Positions 1 to 8,331 of a stretch of DNA of 64,000 nucleotides are shown here, piece after piece. Source of the DNA: Bradyrhizobium embrapense (GTDB lineage Bacteria; Pseudomonadota; Alphaproteobacteria; Rhizobiales; Xanthobacteraceae); contig NZ_LFIP02000013.1 of NCBI RefSeq assembly GCF_001189235.2, positions 62,001 to 126,000 of the forward strand, read 5' to 3'. A program made the position numbers and the translations under genes. Each line of letters begins with the position of its first letter. The first letter of the stretch is position 1. The notes beneath the pieces are model-generated. The model did no database searches. It was not told where the DNA came from and saw only the letters and a program-made list of their open reading frames with translations.

Positions 1-10
1 TGGAGCAGGA

Positions 11-1105
11 ATGCGCGGATGCCAGGGACATGCGGTTGCAATGACTAGGCAAGAGTCGCACGCAACCCAATCGCCCAGCCGAATGCTCCCTGGCTTTGCG
101 CAGCGGATATTCCCGCCGCATTCGATCGCAGCTATCGCGGCCGAGCTTCGCGCGCAGGGCATTGATCCATCTGAGGTTCTCGACGGCACCGGGCTTGTCA
201 TCGCGCAGCTTGAGTCGCATACGACGCGAATATCCTATCGGCAGCTCGACACGTTGATCCGCAACGCGCTGCGGCTGACAAGAGACCCTGCCATCGCGTT
301 GCGTTCCGGAGCACGAATGCATGTCACCGCCTATGGCATGTACGGATACGCCCTGCTGAGCAGTGCAACGCACGCGGAGGCGCGCGACTTCGCTGCGCGA
401 TACATCCGCGTGGTGGGTCCGTTCTGCGATTTCGGTCTCTCTTATGCTGGCGAGACGGTGGTGGCCACGTTCCAGCCCATGCACTGGCCGAATCCGACCG
501 AGAGCGTGCATCGCTTCGCGGTTGAGTTCGCACTGGCCGCACATCTGACGACCGTTCGCGACCGTTCCGGTCAGGGCTTCGGGTTTTCGCGCGTGCTGGT
601 CGACTACGCAACGCCGCCGTCCGCCGCGACGTATCGTGATCTCTTCGGGTGCCCGGTGCTGTTCAATCAGCATCATTGTGGATACGAATACGCGCGCAAC
701 GACGGCCCGCGGGCGCTGGCAAATCCGCGTACCCATGCCATGGCGCGGGAGATGTGCGAGGAGATCCTAAGCGAGGTGAACCGCGCCGGCGGCGTTGCTG
801 CCGATATCCGCCGGATACTGATTGAGCAGCCGGGTCGCTATCCGAGCATCGAGGCGATCGCCGAGCAACTCGATATCTATCCCCGCGCGCTGCGGCGCAG
901 GCTCGAGGCAGAGGGAACCTCGTATCGCAGCCTGCTTTCCGAGGTGCGCATGCGCCTCGCGATCGAGTATCTTCGCAAGACGCGCATGACCAATGAGGAA
1001 ATCGCGAGCCGCCTCGGCTACAGCGACGCGGCCAACTTCCGCCACGCCTTCTTGCGCTGGACCGGCAGGAATCCATCCGAATTCCGCGGCGACGAGGGTC
1101 TTTGA
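11..1105 (+). CDS. AraC-type transcriptional regulator (first of a tandem pair)
   Basis: A 364-residue regulator with an N-terminal ligand-binding-type domain (about residues 35-230) and a C-terminal double helix-turn-helix of the AraC/XylS type (about 265-360, with the recognisable pieces EIASRLGYSDAANFRHAF and GRNPSEFR). The architecture matches the OruR/ArgR-like AraC group with an arabinose-binding-like N-terminal domain. The start at 11 is chosen because GGAG lies five bases upstream; an ATG at 41 is the alternative, and the part alignable to the downstream paralogue begins only near residue 25. The next gene is a close paralogue. A hairpin terminator lies downstream. The location suggests control of the lipid genes that follow, but this is inferred. 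Confidence 0.9.
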   Translation: MRGCQGHAVAMTRQESHATQSPSRMLPGFAQRIFPPHSIAAIAAELRAQGIDPSEVLDGTGLVIAQLESHTTRISYRQLDTLIRNALRLTRDPAIALRSGARMHVTAYGMYGYALLSSATHAEARDFAARYIRVVGPFCDFGLSYAGETVVATFQPMHWPNPTESVHRFAVEFALAAHLTTVRDRSGQGFGFSRVLVDYATPPSAATYRDLFGCPVLFNQHHCGYEYARNDGPRALANPRTHAMAREMCEEILSEVNRAGGVAADIRRILIEQPGRYPSIEAIAEQLDIYPRALRRRLEAEGTSYRSLLSEVRMRLAIEYLRKTRMTNEEIASRLGYSDAANFRHAFLRWTGRNPSEFRGDEGL

Positions 1106-1144
1106 CCCCGAGATATCCAGGGGGCTTCGCCGGCTGTGTCCGTA

Positions 1145-1180
1145 GTTCACCGCCAAACTGGTTCAATCGAACCTTTTGCG
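1145..1180 (+). repeat. Upstream element copy 1 (candidate AraC-type operator)
   Basis: The core AACTGGTTCAATCGAACC followed by TTTTGCG recurs in diverged form at 1286-1320 and 2498-2524. All three copies lie just downstream of one gene and upstream of the next, in the duplicated AraC area. This may be a regulator binding site or the scar of a tandem duplication. Confidence 0.45.
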
Positions 1181-1242
1181 CGGCCGAAGCGGGCGTAAGC
1201 TCGGCGCCGTGGTTGCGCTCGCGATCGCGTTCTCCCAACCTG

Positions 1243-1270
1243 GACCGCCCTCCCTCGGCGGTCTTTTTTT
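1243..1270 (+). terminator. Rho-independent terminator after the first AraC gene
   Basis: The perfect 7-bp stem GACCGCC/GGCGGTC has a 7-base loop and is followed directly by seven T residues. It lies about 140 bases after the stop codon of the first AraC gene. Confidence 0.75.
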
Positions 1271-1285
1271 GGCGGTCTTGTCCGG

Positions 1286-1320
1286 AACTCACCTGCAAAC
1301 GGACCAATCGAACCTTCCGC
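1286..1320 (+). repeat. Upstream element copy 2
   Basis: The core AAACGGACCAATCGAACCTT matches copy 1 at most positions, and the flanks align too (AACTCACCTGC here against GTTCACCGCC in copy 1). It lies 90 bases before the likely start of the second AraC gene, a fitting place for an operator. Confidence 0.45.
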
Positions 1321-1409
1321 TGCCGGGTCCGGCTCACTAGCCTCACGGCAGCTTGCGGGGGTCAGATTGCGGGGCCCGAAGCAGGCGCGGAAGGCGGACG
1401 AGGACGCTC

Positions 1410-2492
1410 GTGTATCACCCGTCACCAAATCTCCTGCAGTGTCTTTATTCGCCGCAGCGGATCGCCGCGGTGGTGGACGTCCTAGTCGAGGAGGGGATCT
1501 CAGCGTCGCGCGCGCTCGGCGCGACCAATTTGAGGCGTGCTGACCTCAGGGATTCGTCGGTGCGCGTCTCCTATCGGCAGGTCGAAACGGTCTTTCGCAA
1601 TGCGATGCGGCTGTCGCGGAATCCGGCGATTGCGTTTCGCGCCGGAGAACGAATGCATGTCATGGCTTACGGCATGTACGGATATGCCATGCTGAGCAGC
1701 CCGACGCGGGCCGGAGTCATCGACTTTGCGGCCAAGTATGGTCGGATCCTCGGAACGGTCGCCGACATCGACTTCACCCGCAAGGGCGATACGGTGAGCT
1801 GCCTGCTCGAGCCGTTGCTTTCGCGCGATCCGGCCGATGACGTCTATCGGTTCGCGCTCGAGTTCGCCTTTGCGACCTATCAGACGCTGAGCCGCGACGT
1901 TTATGGCAACGCGTTCCGCTTCTTGAAGCTGAGCGCCGCCTATGCGTCGCCGCCGCACGCCGCGACCTACGATCGCATCTTCCAGTGTCCGGTCGAGTTC
2001 GGCCAGTGCAGCAACGCGCTGGAATTCGACACGGCCTGCATCGACCGTCCCAGGGGCTGCCACGACGAGACGACCAGGGCGATGGCAGGCCGAATCTACG
2101 ACCAGCTCCTCGATCCTGTCGCGCGGGACGACGGCCTTGCCGCCGACATCCGCCGACGGCTCGTCGAGCATCCCGGCCGCTTCCCGAGTATCGAGGCCAT
2201 GGCGGAGGAGCTCGCGATTCATCCGCGGACGTTCCGGCGCAGGCTGCAGCTGCAGCGGAAAACCTACCGGCAGATCGTCTCCGAGGTTCGCATGCAGCTC
2301 GCGGTCGCCTATCTGCGCAACACGCAAATGACCAATGATGAGATCGCGGCGCGGCTTGACTACAGCGACGCGGCGAACTTCCGCCACGCTTTTGCCCGCT
2401 GGACCGGCAAGAGCCCTTCGGACTTCCGCGATGGCCGAGCATCGAGCGTCGCAGCAGGCGCGCAAGATTCATTGGCGGATGTCCCAAACTAA
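1410..2492 (+). CDS. AraC-type transcriptional regulator (second of a tandem pair)
   Basis: A paralogue of the preceding gene. It shares the block MHVxAYGMYGYAxLSS in the N-terminal domain and a nearly identical C-terminal AraC double helix-turn-helix (YLRNTQMTNDEIAARL, DYSDAANFRHAFARW). The GTG at 1410 is preferred over a TTG at 1353, because the paralogue's conserved region begins at the equivalent point and purine-rich GACGAGGAC precedes it. The product is then about 360 residues. The strong likeness of the DNA-binding helices suggests both proteins read similar sites, while the N-terminal domains have drifted and may sense different ligands. That is an inference. Confidence 0.88.
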   Translation: MYHPSPNLLQCLYSPQRIAAVVDVLVEEGISASRALGATNLRRADLRDSSVRVSYRQVETVFRNAMRLSRNPAIAFRAGERMHVMAYGMYGYAMLSSPTRAGVIDFAAKYGRILGTVADIDFTRKGDTVSCLLEPLLSRDPADDVYRFALEFAFATYQTLSRDVYGNAFRFLKLSAAYASPPHAATYDRIFQCPVEFGQCSNALEFDTACIDRPRGCHDETTRAMAGRIYDQLLDPVARDDGLAADIRRRLVEHPGRFPSIEAMAEELAIHPRTFRRRLQLQRKTYRQIVSEVRMQLAVAYLRNTQMTNDEIAARLDYSDAANFRHAFARWTGKSPSDFRDGRASSVAAGAQDSLADVPN

Positions 2493-2497
2493 CCGGT

Positions 2498-2524
2498 CAA
2501 CTGGGCCAATTGCACCTTTTACGG
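2498..2524 (+). repeat. Upstream element copy 3, before the hydrolase gene
   Basis: The core CAACTGGGCCAATTGCACC followed by TTTTACG is the third relative of the elements at 1145 and 1286. It lies in the 180-base gap between the second AraC gene and the hydrolase gene, so the AraC proteins may control the lipid operon through it. Confidence 0.4.
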
Positions 2525-2673
2525 GGCTGACCTGCTCGATAGCGTTTGAGACCAAGGGGATGCGCGGTTGCGCGACGGGGGCCTGCATGGCGCCGCTCGC
2601 GGAGCGAGGCAGCCATCATAAAATGTCGGGTCGTGCGGTACGCGCCGCGTGATCCGGGAGGGGACATTCTGAC

Positions 2674-3483
2674 ATGAAAACGGTCGTCGACCGCTCTGCG
2701 CCGCCGTCGCAATTGCTGCTCGCGCTCGAGGTGCGCGGGATCTGGGAGCTGCAGGCGTTCTTCGCAAGTTACCCGCTGCTTCGCCGCGCGCCGCGCGGCG
2801 ATGGGCACCCGGTTCTCGTATTGCCGGGGCTCTCCGCCAGCGACATCTCGACGCGACCGCTGCGCGCCTACCTGAAGGCACAAGGCTACGCGGTCCATGG
2901 CTGGAAGCTCGGACCCAATCGCGGGCCGCGTCCCGGCGTCGAGGCCGCCATGGACGCAAGGCTGGCCGAGCTCGCCGAGCGCTACGATCGCAAGGTCAGC
3001 CTGATCGGCTGGAGTCTTGGCGGTGTCTTCGCGCGCGAGATTGCACGGCGTGCGCCCGATCTGGTCCGCCAGGTGATCACGCTCGGCAGCCCGTTCGCCA
3101 ACGAGCCGAAGGCCAGCAATGCCTGGCGTCTCTACGAGATCCTGAGCGAGCGCCAGGTCGACGACTGGCCCGACAGGGACATCATGAAGTCACCGCCGCC
3201 GGTACCGAGCACGGCGATCTACTCGCGCACCGACGGCATCGTCTCCTGGTGGGGGTGCCGCGAGCAGGATGCCGATCAGACCCAGAACATCGAGGTCGAA
3301 GGCAGTCATTGCGGGCTCGGGCACAATCCGGCCGTGCTCTATGCGATCGCAGATCGTCTCGCGCTCAGGGAGGGCGAATGGTCGCCGTTCGATCGCAGCG
3401 GTCTCCGCGGCATGGTGTACCCCGATCCGGATCGCGCCGATGACAGCGTCGCCCTGTTTCGGCCGCGCTGGCCGGCGGCTTGA
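2674..3483 (+). CDS. Alpha/beta-hydrolase, lipase/esterase-like
   Basis: A 269-residue cytoplasmic-looking protein with the nucleophile elbow GWSLGG (Ser about residue 114), a candidate acid in SRTDGIVSW and a candidate histidine in EGSHCGLGH, giving a full Ser-Asp-His set. HPVLVLPGL near residue 45 fits the oxyanion-hole strand. It is paralogous to the hydrolase at 11525 in this same block. It is followed by a phasin gene, so a role in cleaving stored esters (wax ester, triacylglycerol or polyester) is plausible. The substrate cannot be read from the sequence. ATG at 2674 is preceded by GGGAGGGG. Confidence 0.85.
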   Translation: MKTVVDRSAPPSQLLLALEVRGIWELQAFFASYPLLRRAPRGDGHPVLVLPGLSASDISTRPLRAYLKAQGYAVHGWKLGPNRGPRPGVEAAMDARLAELAERYDRKVSLIGWSLGGVFAREIARRAPDLVRQVITLGSPFANEPKASNAWRLYEILSERQVDDWPDRDIMKSPPPVPSTAIYSRTDGIVSWWGCREQDADQTQNIEVEGSHCGLGHNPAVLYAIADRLALREGEWSPFDRSGLRGMVYPDPDRADDSVALFRPRWPAA

Positions 3484-3556
3484 CGCGCAGGTCCACGGGG
3501 CGGCGTTCGCCGCTCCCCGCCACGCAACATAAGCAGGCAACAGAGGGAGGACGCCG

Positions 3557-3997
3557 ATGGGGACCGACAACAGGCAATCCGACGCAGCCGGCATCGGCGC
3601 GATGCCGTGGCTCGGCGATTTGAAGAAAATGACGGAGAAGTTCGCGCTGCCCGGTTTTGATATCGCTGCACTGGTCGAGTGGCAGCGCAAGGACATGGAG
3701 GCGTTAGCGGAGGCGAACCGGCAGGCCTACGAAGGCGTGCAGGCGCTGGTCAGCCGGCGCAACGAGATTCTGCAGGAGACGCTCGCGCAGTGGCAGGCGG
3801 CGATGCAGGGCTTCGCGAGCGGTGAAGGCATCACGAAGCAGACCGAGACCGCCAGGCAGCAGGTCGAGAAGACGGTCGCTGATTTCCGCGAGTTGTCGCA
3901 GCTGGAAGCGCAGGCGCGCAACAACGCCTGGAAGGTCATGCAGGACCGCATGCAGGAGAACTTCGCGAACCTTCAGAAGCTGTTGCAGCCGAAATAG
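3557..3997 (+). CDS. Phasin family protein
   Basis: A 146-residue, mostly helical protein without cysteine or signal peptide. It has the phasin pattern FDIAALVEWQRKDMEALAEAN followed by long amphipathic helices (VQALVSRRNEILQETL, then a Gln/Lys/Arg-rich tail). Phasins coat polyhydroxyalkanoate granules and related storage inclusions. The start is supported by GGGAGGA just upstream. It sits between a hydrolase and an SDR/acyl-CoA ligase pair and in the same block as a wax-ester synthase. The particle it coats could be PHA or neutral lipid; the sequence does not decide between them. Confidence 0.85.
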   Translation: MGTDNRQSDAAGIGAMPWLGDLKKMTEKFALPGFDIAALVEWQRKDMEALAEANRQAYEGVQALVSRRNEILQETLAQWQAAMQGFASGEGITKQTETARQQVEKTVADFRELSQLEAQARNNAWKVMQDRMQENFANLQKLLQPK

Positions 3998-4035
3998 TGC
4001 GGCCCATGTGAGGCGCCAACCATCGGGGGATAGCC

Positions 4036-4803
4036 ATGAGTTTGGCCAAGTTGCAGGACTTGACGGGCCGCGTCGCGCTCGTCACGGGCGGGTCGCGCGG
4101 TCTCGGTCTTCAGGTCGCCGAGGTGCTGGGCGAGCTCGGGGCCAAGGTCGCGATCACCGCGCGCAAGCGGGATGAACTCGATGCCGCGGCGGCTCACCTC
4201 AAAGGGCTTGGCATCGATGCGCTTCCGGTGGTTTGCGACATGGGCAGGCTGGAGACGATCCTGCCGATGATCGAGCAGGTCGTGGCCGCGCTGGGCCCGA
4301 TCGACATCCTCGTCAACAATGCCGGTACGTCCTGGGGTGCCGCCACGATCGAGCACACGCTCGACGGCTGGAACAAGGTGATCAACCTGAATGTAACCGC
4401 GATCTTCATCGCCACCCAGGAGGTCGGTCGTCGCTGCATGGTGCCGCGGCGAAGCGGCAAGGTGATCAACATCGCGTCGATCCAGGGCCTCACCGGCTGC
4501 TACCCGGAAGGTACCCCGACGCTGGCCTACAACACGAGCAAGGGCGCGGTCGTCAACCTGACCCGCACGCTCGCCAATGAATGGGCGCCGCTCGGCATCA
4601 ATGTCAACGCCATCGCGCCAGGTTATTTCCCGACCAAGATGACCGCGCAACTCGACCAGAGCGCGACCGCCCATATGGCGCCAATGAATCGCGAGGGCGG
4701 CCCCGAAGACCTCAAGGGCATCGCGGCGCTGCTCGCCTCCGATGCCTGTGCATTCATTACCGGCCAGACCATCGCGGTCGATGGCGGCGTGACCGCCGTC
4801 TGA
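4036..4803 (+). CDS. SDR-family NAD(P)-dependent oxidoreductase
   Basis: A 255-residue classical short-chain dehydrogenase. It has the cofactor motif TGGSRGLG near residue 18, the NNAG motif, a catalytic Ser in NIASIQG and the YxxxK pair in YNTSKGAV. The C-terminal AFITGQTIAVDGG is typical of FabG/gluconate-dehydrogenase-like enzymes. ATG at 4036 follows GGGGGATAG. Only 29 bases separate it from the acyl-CoA ligase gene, so the two are probably co-transcribed. The substrate may be a 3-hydroxyacyl or alcohol intermediate of lipid metabolism, but this is inferred from context. Confidence 0.88.
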   Translation: MSLAKLQDLTGRVALVTGGSRGLGLQVAEVLGELGAKVAITARKRDELDAAAAHLKGLGIDALPVVCDMGRLETILPMIEQVVAALGPIDILVNNAGTSWGAATIEHTLDGWNKVINLNVTAIFIATQEVGRRCMVPRRSGKVINIASIQGLTGCYPEGTPTLAYNTSKGAVVNLTRTLANEWAPLGINVNAIAPGYFPTKMTAQLDQSATAHMAPMNREGGPEDLKGIAALLASDACAFITGQTIAVDGGVTAV

Positions 4804-4832
4804 TCCGAGAGACCACAGAAGGGAGACATCTC

Positions 4833-6542
4833 ATGACCGACATGCCCTGGATCCGATCCTATCCCGACGGGGTGCGCTGGGACATCGAGATCGCTGCCGG
4901 ACCCGTGCAGAAGATACTGGGGGATGCCGTCGCCAAATGGCCGGATCGTCCGGCGATCGATTTCATGGGCAAGCGGATCTCCTATGCCGAGCTCGGGCGG
5001 CTCACCGATCGCGTAGCCAAGGGCCTGCAGCTTCTTGGCGTGAAGCCGGGCGTTCATGTCGGCCTCTATCTCCCCAACACGCCGCACTACATCATCTCGT
5101 TTTTCGGCATCCTCAAGGCAGGTGGCACCGCGGTCAATTATTCGCCGCTGGATGCCGCCAAGGTGCTCGAACACAAGATAGAAGACAGCAAGACCGATAT
5201 CCTGATCACGCTCGACATGGTTTCGCTCTATCCGCAGATGGCGGCGATGCTGGGCAAGACAAGATTGAAGAAGTTGGTGGTCGGTTCGGTCGGCGAGATC
5301 ACGGCCGACCCCGACACCGTCGTCAACCAGATGAAGGCCACCAAGCAGCTCAGCGAGGTCGCTTGGGACGATCATCACATCAGCTTCGGCCAGCTGACCC
5401 ATAATGATGGAGTCTACCAGGCCTATCCGATCGACAATCCGCGCGAGGCGATCGCCGTGCTGCAATACACCGGCGGGACCACGGGCCTGCCGAAGGGGGC
5501 GATGCTCACCCACGCCAACCTGACCAGCGCGTGCCAGCAGTACCGGGCGACGACAGCCGGCTCGCCGCCGGTGCTGGTCGACGGGCAGGAGCGCTTCCTG
5601 GCCGTTCTGCCGCCGTTCCACATCTACGCGCTCTCAGTGAACGTGCTGTTCGGCGTCCTGATGGGCGCGGAGATCATCCAGCACGTCCGCTTCGATCCGA
5701 AAGCCGCGCTCGAGGAAATCTCGGCGAAGTCGGTCAGTGTGTTCTGCGGGGTGCCGACCATGTTCACCGCGCTGATCAACCATCCGGAGACGCCGAAGCA
5801 CAGCCTGCGCGCGCTGAAATACTGCGGATCCGGCGGAGCGCCGTTGCCGCTCGAAGTGGCGCAGCAATTCGCCTCGATCACCGGCTGCAATTTGAGCGAG
5901 GGCTGGGGCATGACCGAGACCTCGCCGAGCGGCACCTACACGCCGGCGCAGCATGGCGCCATGCGCAAGGCCGGCTCCTGCGGCATGCCGATGCCCGGAA
6001 TTGTCATCAAGTTCCTCAACGTCGACGACAGTAGCGGATATGTCCCGCTCGGCGAGCGCGGCGAAATCTGCATCAAGGGCCCGAACGTGATGAAGGGCTA
6101 CTGGAACAAGCCGGACGCCACCGCCGAGGTGACGACAGCGGACGGCTACCTGCGCACGGGCGACGTCGGTTACATGGATGAGGATGGCTTCATCTTCATC
6201 GTGGACCGCACCAAGGACATGCTGCTGTGCAGCGGCTACAACGTGTATCCGCGTGTGCTCGAAGAGGCGATCTACAAATATCCGGCGGTCGAGGAGGTCG
6301 CCGTGATCGGCATCCGCGATGAATATCGCGGCCAGTCGCCGAAAGCCTTCATCAAGCTGAAGGCGGATGCCAAGCCGTTCAAGCTGGAAGAGCTGCAGGC
6401 GTTCCTGAAGGACAAGCTCGGCAAGCACGAGATGGTACAGGCGCTCGAAATCCGCGCCGAGTTGCCGAAGACCGCGGTCGGCAAGCTTTCGAAGAAGGAG
6501 CTGTACGACGAGGAGGAGCGGGCGGCCCGGGCGCAGGCCTGA
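4833..6542 (+). CDS. Acyl-CoA ligase (AMP-forming, long-chain type)
   Basis: A 569-residue ANL-superfamily enzyme that adenylates a carboxylic acid and transfers it to CoA, releasing AMP and PPi. It has the phosphate-binding loop YTGGTTGLPKG, the adenine motif GWGMTETSP, the hinge LRTGDVGYMDEDGF and the C-terminal catalytic lysine in GKLSKKEL. The start at 4833 follows GAAGGGAGA; an open frame reaching back into the SDR gene is only read-through. With the SDR upstream and the wax-ester synthase downstream, it could supply acyl-CoA for esterification. Closest in form to FadD-type ligases; chain length is not predictable. Confidence 0.93.
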   Translation: MTDMPWIRSYPDGVRWDIEIAAGPVQKILGDAVAKWPDRPAIDFMGKRISYAELGRLTDRVAKGLQLLGVKPGVHVGLYLPNTPHYIISFFGILKAGGTAVNYSPLDAAKVLEHKIEDSKTDILITLDMVSLYPQMAAMLGKTRLKKLVVGSVGEITADPDTVVNQMKATKQLSEVAWDDHHISFGQLTHNDGVYQAYPIDNPREAIAVLQYTGGTTGLPKGAMLTHANLTSACQQYRATTAGSPPVLVDGQERFLAVLPPFHIYALSVNVLFGVLMGAEIIQHVRFDPKAALEEISAKSVSVFCGVPTMFTALINHPETPKHSLRALKYCGSGGAPLPLEVAQQFASITGCNLSEGWGMTETSPSGTYTPAQHGAMRKAGSCGMPMPGIVIKFLNVDDSSGYVPLGERGEICIKGPNVMKGYWNKPDATAEVTTADGYLRTGDVGYMDEDGFIFIVDRTKDMLLCSGYNVYPRVLEEAIYKYPAVEEVAVIGIRDEYRGQSPKAFIKLKADAKPFKLEELQAFLKDKLGKHEMVQALEIRAELPKTAVGKLSKKELYDEEERAARAQA

Positions 6543-6680
6543 GCTCGCCTGCGCGAGCCGGATCGGCAGCGGCGGGCAGGAATCGGGCTCGGCCGCAATG
6601 CAATGACCGCGAAGCGCCAGATATATCGGCACACGGTCATCAAGACGGCAGTCGCCGTCAAAACGACATGGGAGGGAAGA

Positions 6681-8234
6681 ATGGATCAACTTAGCAGCAT
6701 GGATGCATCGTTCCTGCATCTCGAGACGCCGGAGACGCCGATGCATGTCGGCAGCCTGATGATCTTCGATCTCCCCGAGGGCTACCAGGGCGACTACTAC
6801 GAGGATGTCAAGGAGATGCTTGGCAAGCGTCTCCATCTCTCAGGATTGCTGAACCGCAAGCTGGCGCAGATGCCGTTCCAGCTCGCCGAACCGGTCTGGA
6901 TCGAAGACGATGATATCGAGCTCGATTATCATGTGCGGACCGTCACCTTGCGACGGCCAGGCACCATGGCGCAGCTCGAGCAACTGGTCGCGCGGCTGCA
7001 CGCCTCGCTGCTCGACCGCAGCCGTCCGCTGTGGGAGATGTATGTCATCGATGGCCTCGAGAACGGCCAGGTCGCGTTCTACACCAAGGCGCATCACAGT
7101 GGCGTCGACGGCAAGGCCGGCGTCGAACTCGCCAAGGTGCTCTATGACGTCTCGCCCAAGATGCGTGAGGTGCCACCGCCGCGGCGCAAGCGCGCCACCG
7201 TGCAATACCAGCTCGGCGTGACCGAGCTGTTGCAGGCGGCGGCCAACAACGCGGCCCAGCAATATCGCAAGCTCGCGGAGCTGCTGCCGACGGCGGCCAA
7301 GGCGCTCGGCACGGCCGCGACCGTGATGGCCAGCCAACGGTCGCAGAAGGGGGAGCGTTCGCTCAGCCTCGGGCTGGCGCCGAAGACGGTGTTCAACGAC
7401 TCCATCACCAACCAACGCTCCTACAGCACGATGTCGCTTCCGCTCGCCGACATAAAGGTTCTAGGCAAGCGTGTCGGCGGCACCGTCAACACCATTGTCA
7501 TGGCGATGTGCAGCATCGCGCTGCAACGCTTCCTCGCCGAGCGCGGCCTGCTGCCCAAGGAAGCCCTGATCGCGATGGTGCCGGTCAGCCTGCGTGCCGA
7601 AGGCGACAAGGCAATGAACAACCAGGTCTCGGCGGTACGCGTCGACCTGGCGACCGATATCGACGACCTGCCGACCCGCTTCAAGGCGATCCACGCGTCG
7701 TCCGAGGCGGCCAAGGCGGTCGTGCGCGAGCTCAAGCCGGTACTCGGCGTCGATGTGCCGATCACGGGCTCGCCGTGGCTGATGACCGGGCTTGCCTCAC
7801 TGCTTGGCCGCTCCAACCTCGCCAGCCGCATGCCGGCAGCGGGCAACGTGCTGATCTCCAATGTGCCGGGACCGGGGCAGCACCTCTACATGGCCGGCGC
7901 ACGGATGGTGCACTATTTCCCGGTTTCGATTCCATATCACGGCAGCGCGCTGAACATTACGGTGCACAGCTATTCCGGCCTGCTCGAGTTCGGCCTGACG
8001 GCGTGCCGGCGCGTACTCACGCAGGACGAGTCCTACGAGATGATCGAGCATCTCCGGGCGGCCTTGCGCGAGATCGAAGCCCTGCCGCCGGTCGAGGCCG
8101 AGATCGTCGAGCTGACGCCCCAGGCTGCGGCTCAATCGAAGGCGCCATCCGCGGCCGCGCCGTCGGTAACGGTCATCCAGACCGACGAGATGCCGCCGGC
8201 TGCCGCAAACGACAAGGCGAGCCGGGCAAGCTAG
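6681..8234 (+). CDS. Wax ester synthase / acyl-CoA:diacylglycerol acyltransferase (WS/DGAT)
   Basis: A 517-residue bacterial WS/DGAT. The active-site motif HHSGVDG is at residues 138-144, where the family carries HHxxxDG. It opens with MDQLSSMDASFLHLE, and has PLWEMYVIDGL before the active site and NVLISNVPGP in the second domain, all typical of AtfA-like enzymes. These condense acyl-CoA with a fatty alcohol or diacylglycerol at the membrane or lipid-droplet surface. ATG at 6681 follows GGGAGGGAAG; an in-frame ATG at 6603 has no ribosome site. An Ala/Pro-rich tail of about 30 residues follows the core. Confidence 0.93.
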   Translation: MDQLSSMDASFLHLETPETPMHVGSLMIFDLPEGYQGDYYEDVKEMLGKRLHLSGLLNRKLAQMPFQLAEPVWIEDDDIELDYHVRTVTLRRPGTMAQLEQLVARLHASLLDRSRPLWEMYVIDGLENGQVAFYTKAHHSGVDGKAGVELAKVLYDVSPKMREVPPPRRKRATVQYQLGVTELLQAAANNAAQQYRKLAELLPTAAKALGTAATVMASQRSQKGERSLSLGLAPKTVFNDSITNQRSYSTMSLPLADIKVLGKRVGGTVNTIVMAMCSIALQRFLAERGLLPKEALIAMVPVSLRAEGDKAMNNQVSAVRVDLATDIDDLPTRFKAIHASSEAAKAVVRELKPVLGVDVPITGSPWLMTGLASLLGRSNLASRMPAAGNVLISNVPGPGQHLYMAGARMVHYFPVSIPYHGSALNITVHSYSGLLEFGLTACRRVLTQDESYEMIEHLRAALREIEALPPVEAEIVELTPQAAAQSKAPSAAAPSVTVIQTDEMPPAAANDKASRAS

Positions 8235-8263
8235 GCGCCAGGGCCGTCATCGCTTCGCATCGC

Positions 8264-8297
8264 CCGAGCCGGGAGACCACCGCAGTCTCCCGCTCGG
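8264..8297 (+). terminator. Hairpin after the WS/DGAT gene
   Basis: A 13-bp stem with one bulged base: core CGGGAGAC/GTCTCCCG, extended by CCGAG/CTCGG. It lies 30 bases after the stop codon. No T-run follows, so it may be a transcript-end stabiliser or a partial terminator. Confidence 0.5.
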
Positions 8298-8331
8298 CGC
8301 CGGAATCAAAAGAACATTTGGAGGAAACAGG

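Noticed and set aside
4581..4832. N-terminal extension of the acyl-CoA ligase frame into the SDR gene
   Set aside because: The SDR is complete in its own frame to 4803, and a strong ribosome site precedes the ATG at 4833.
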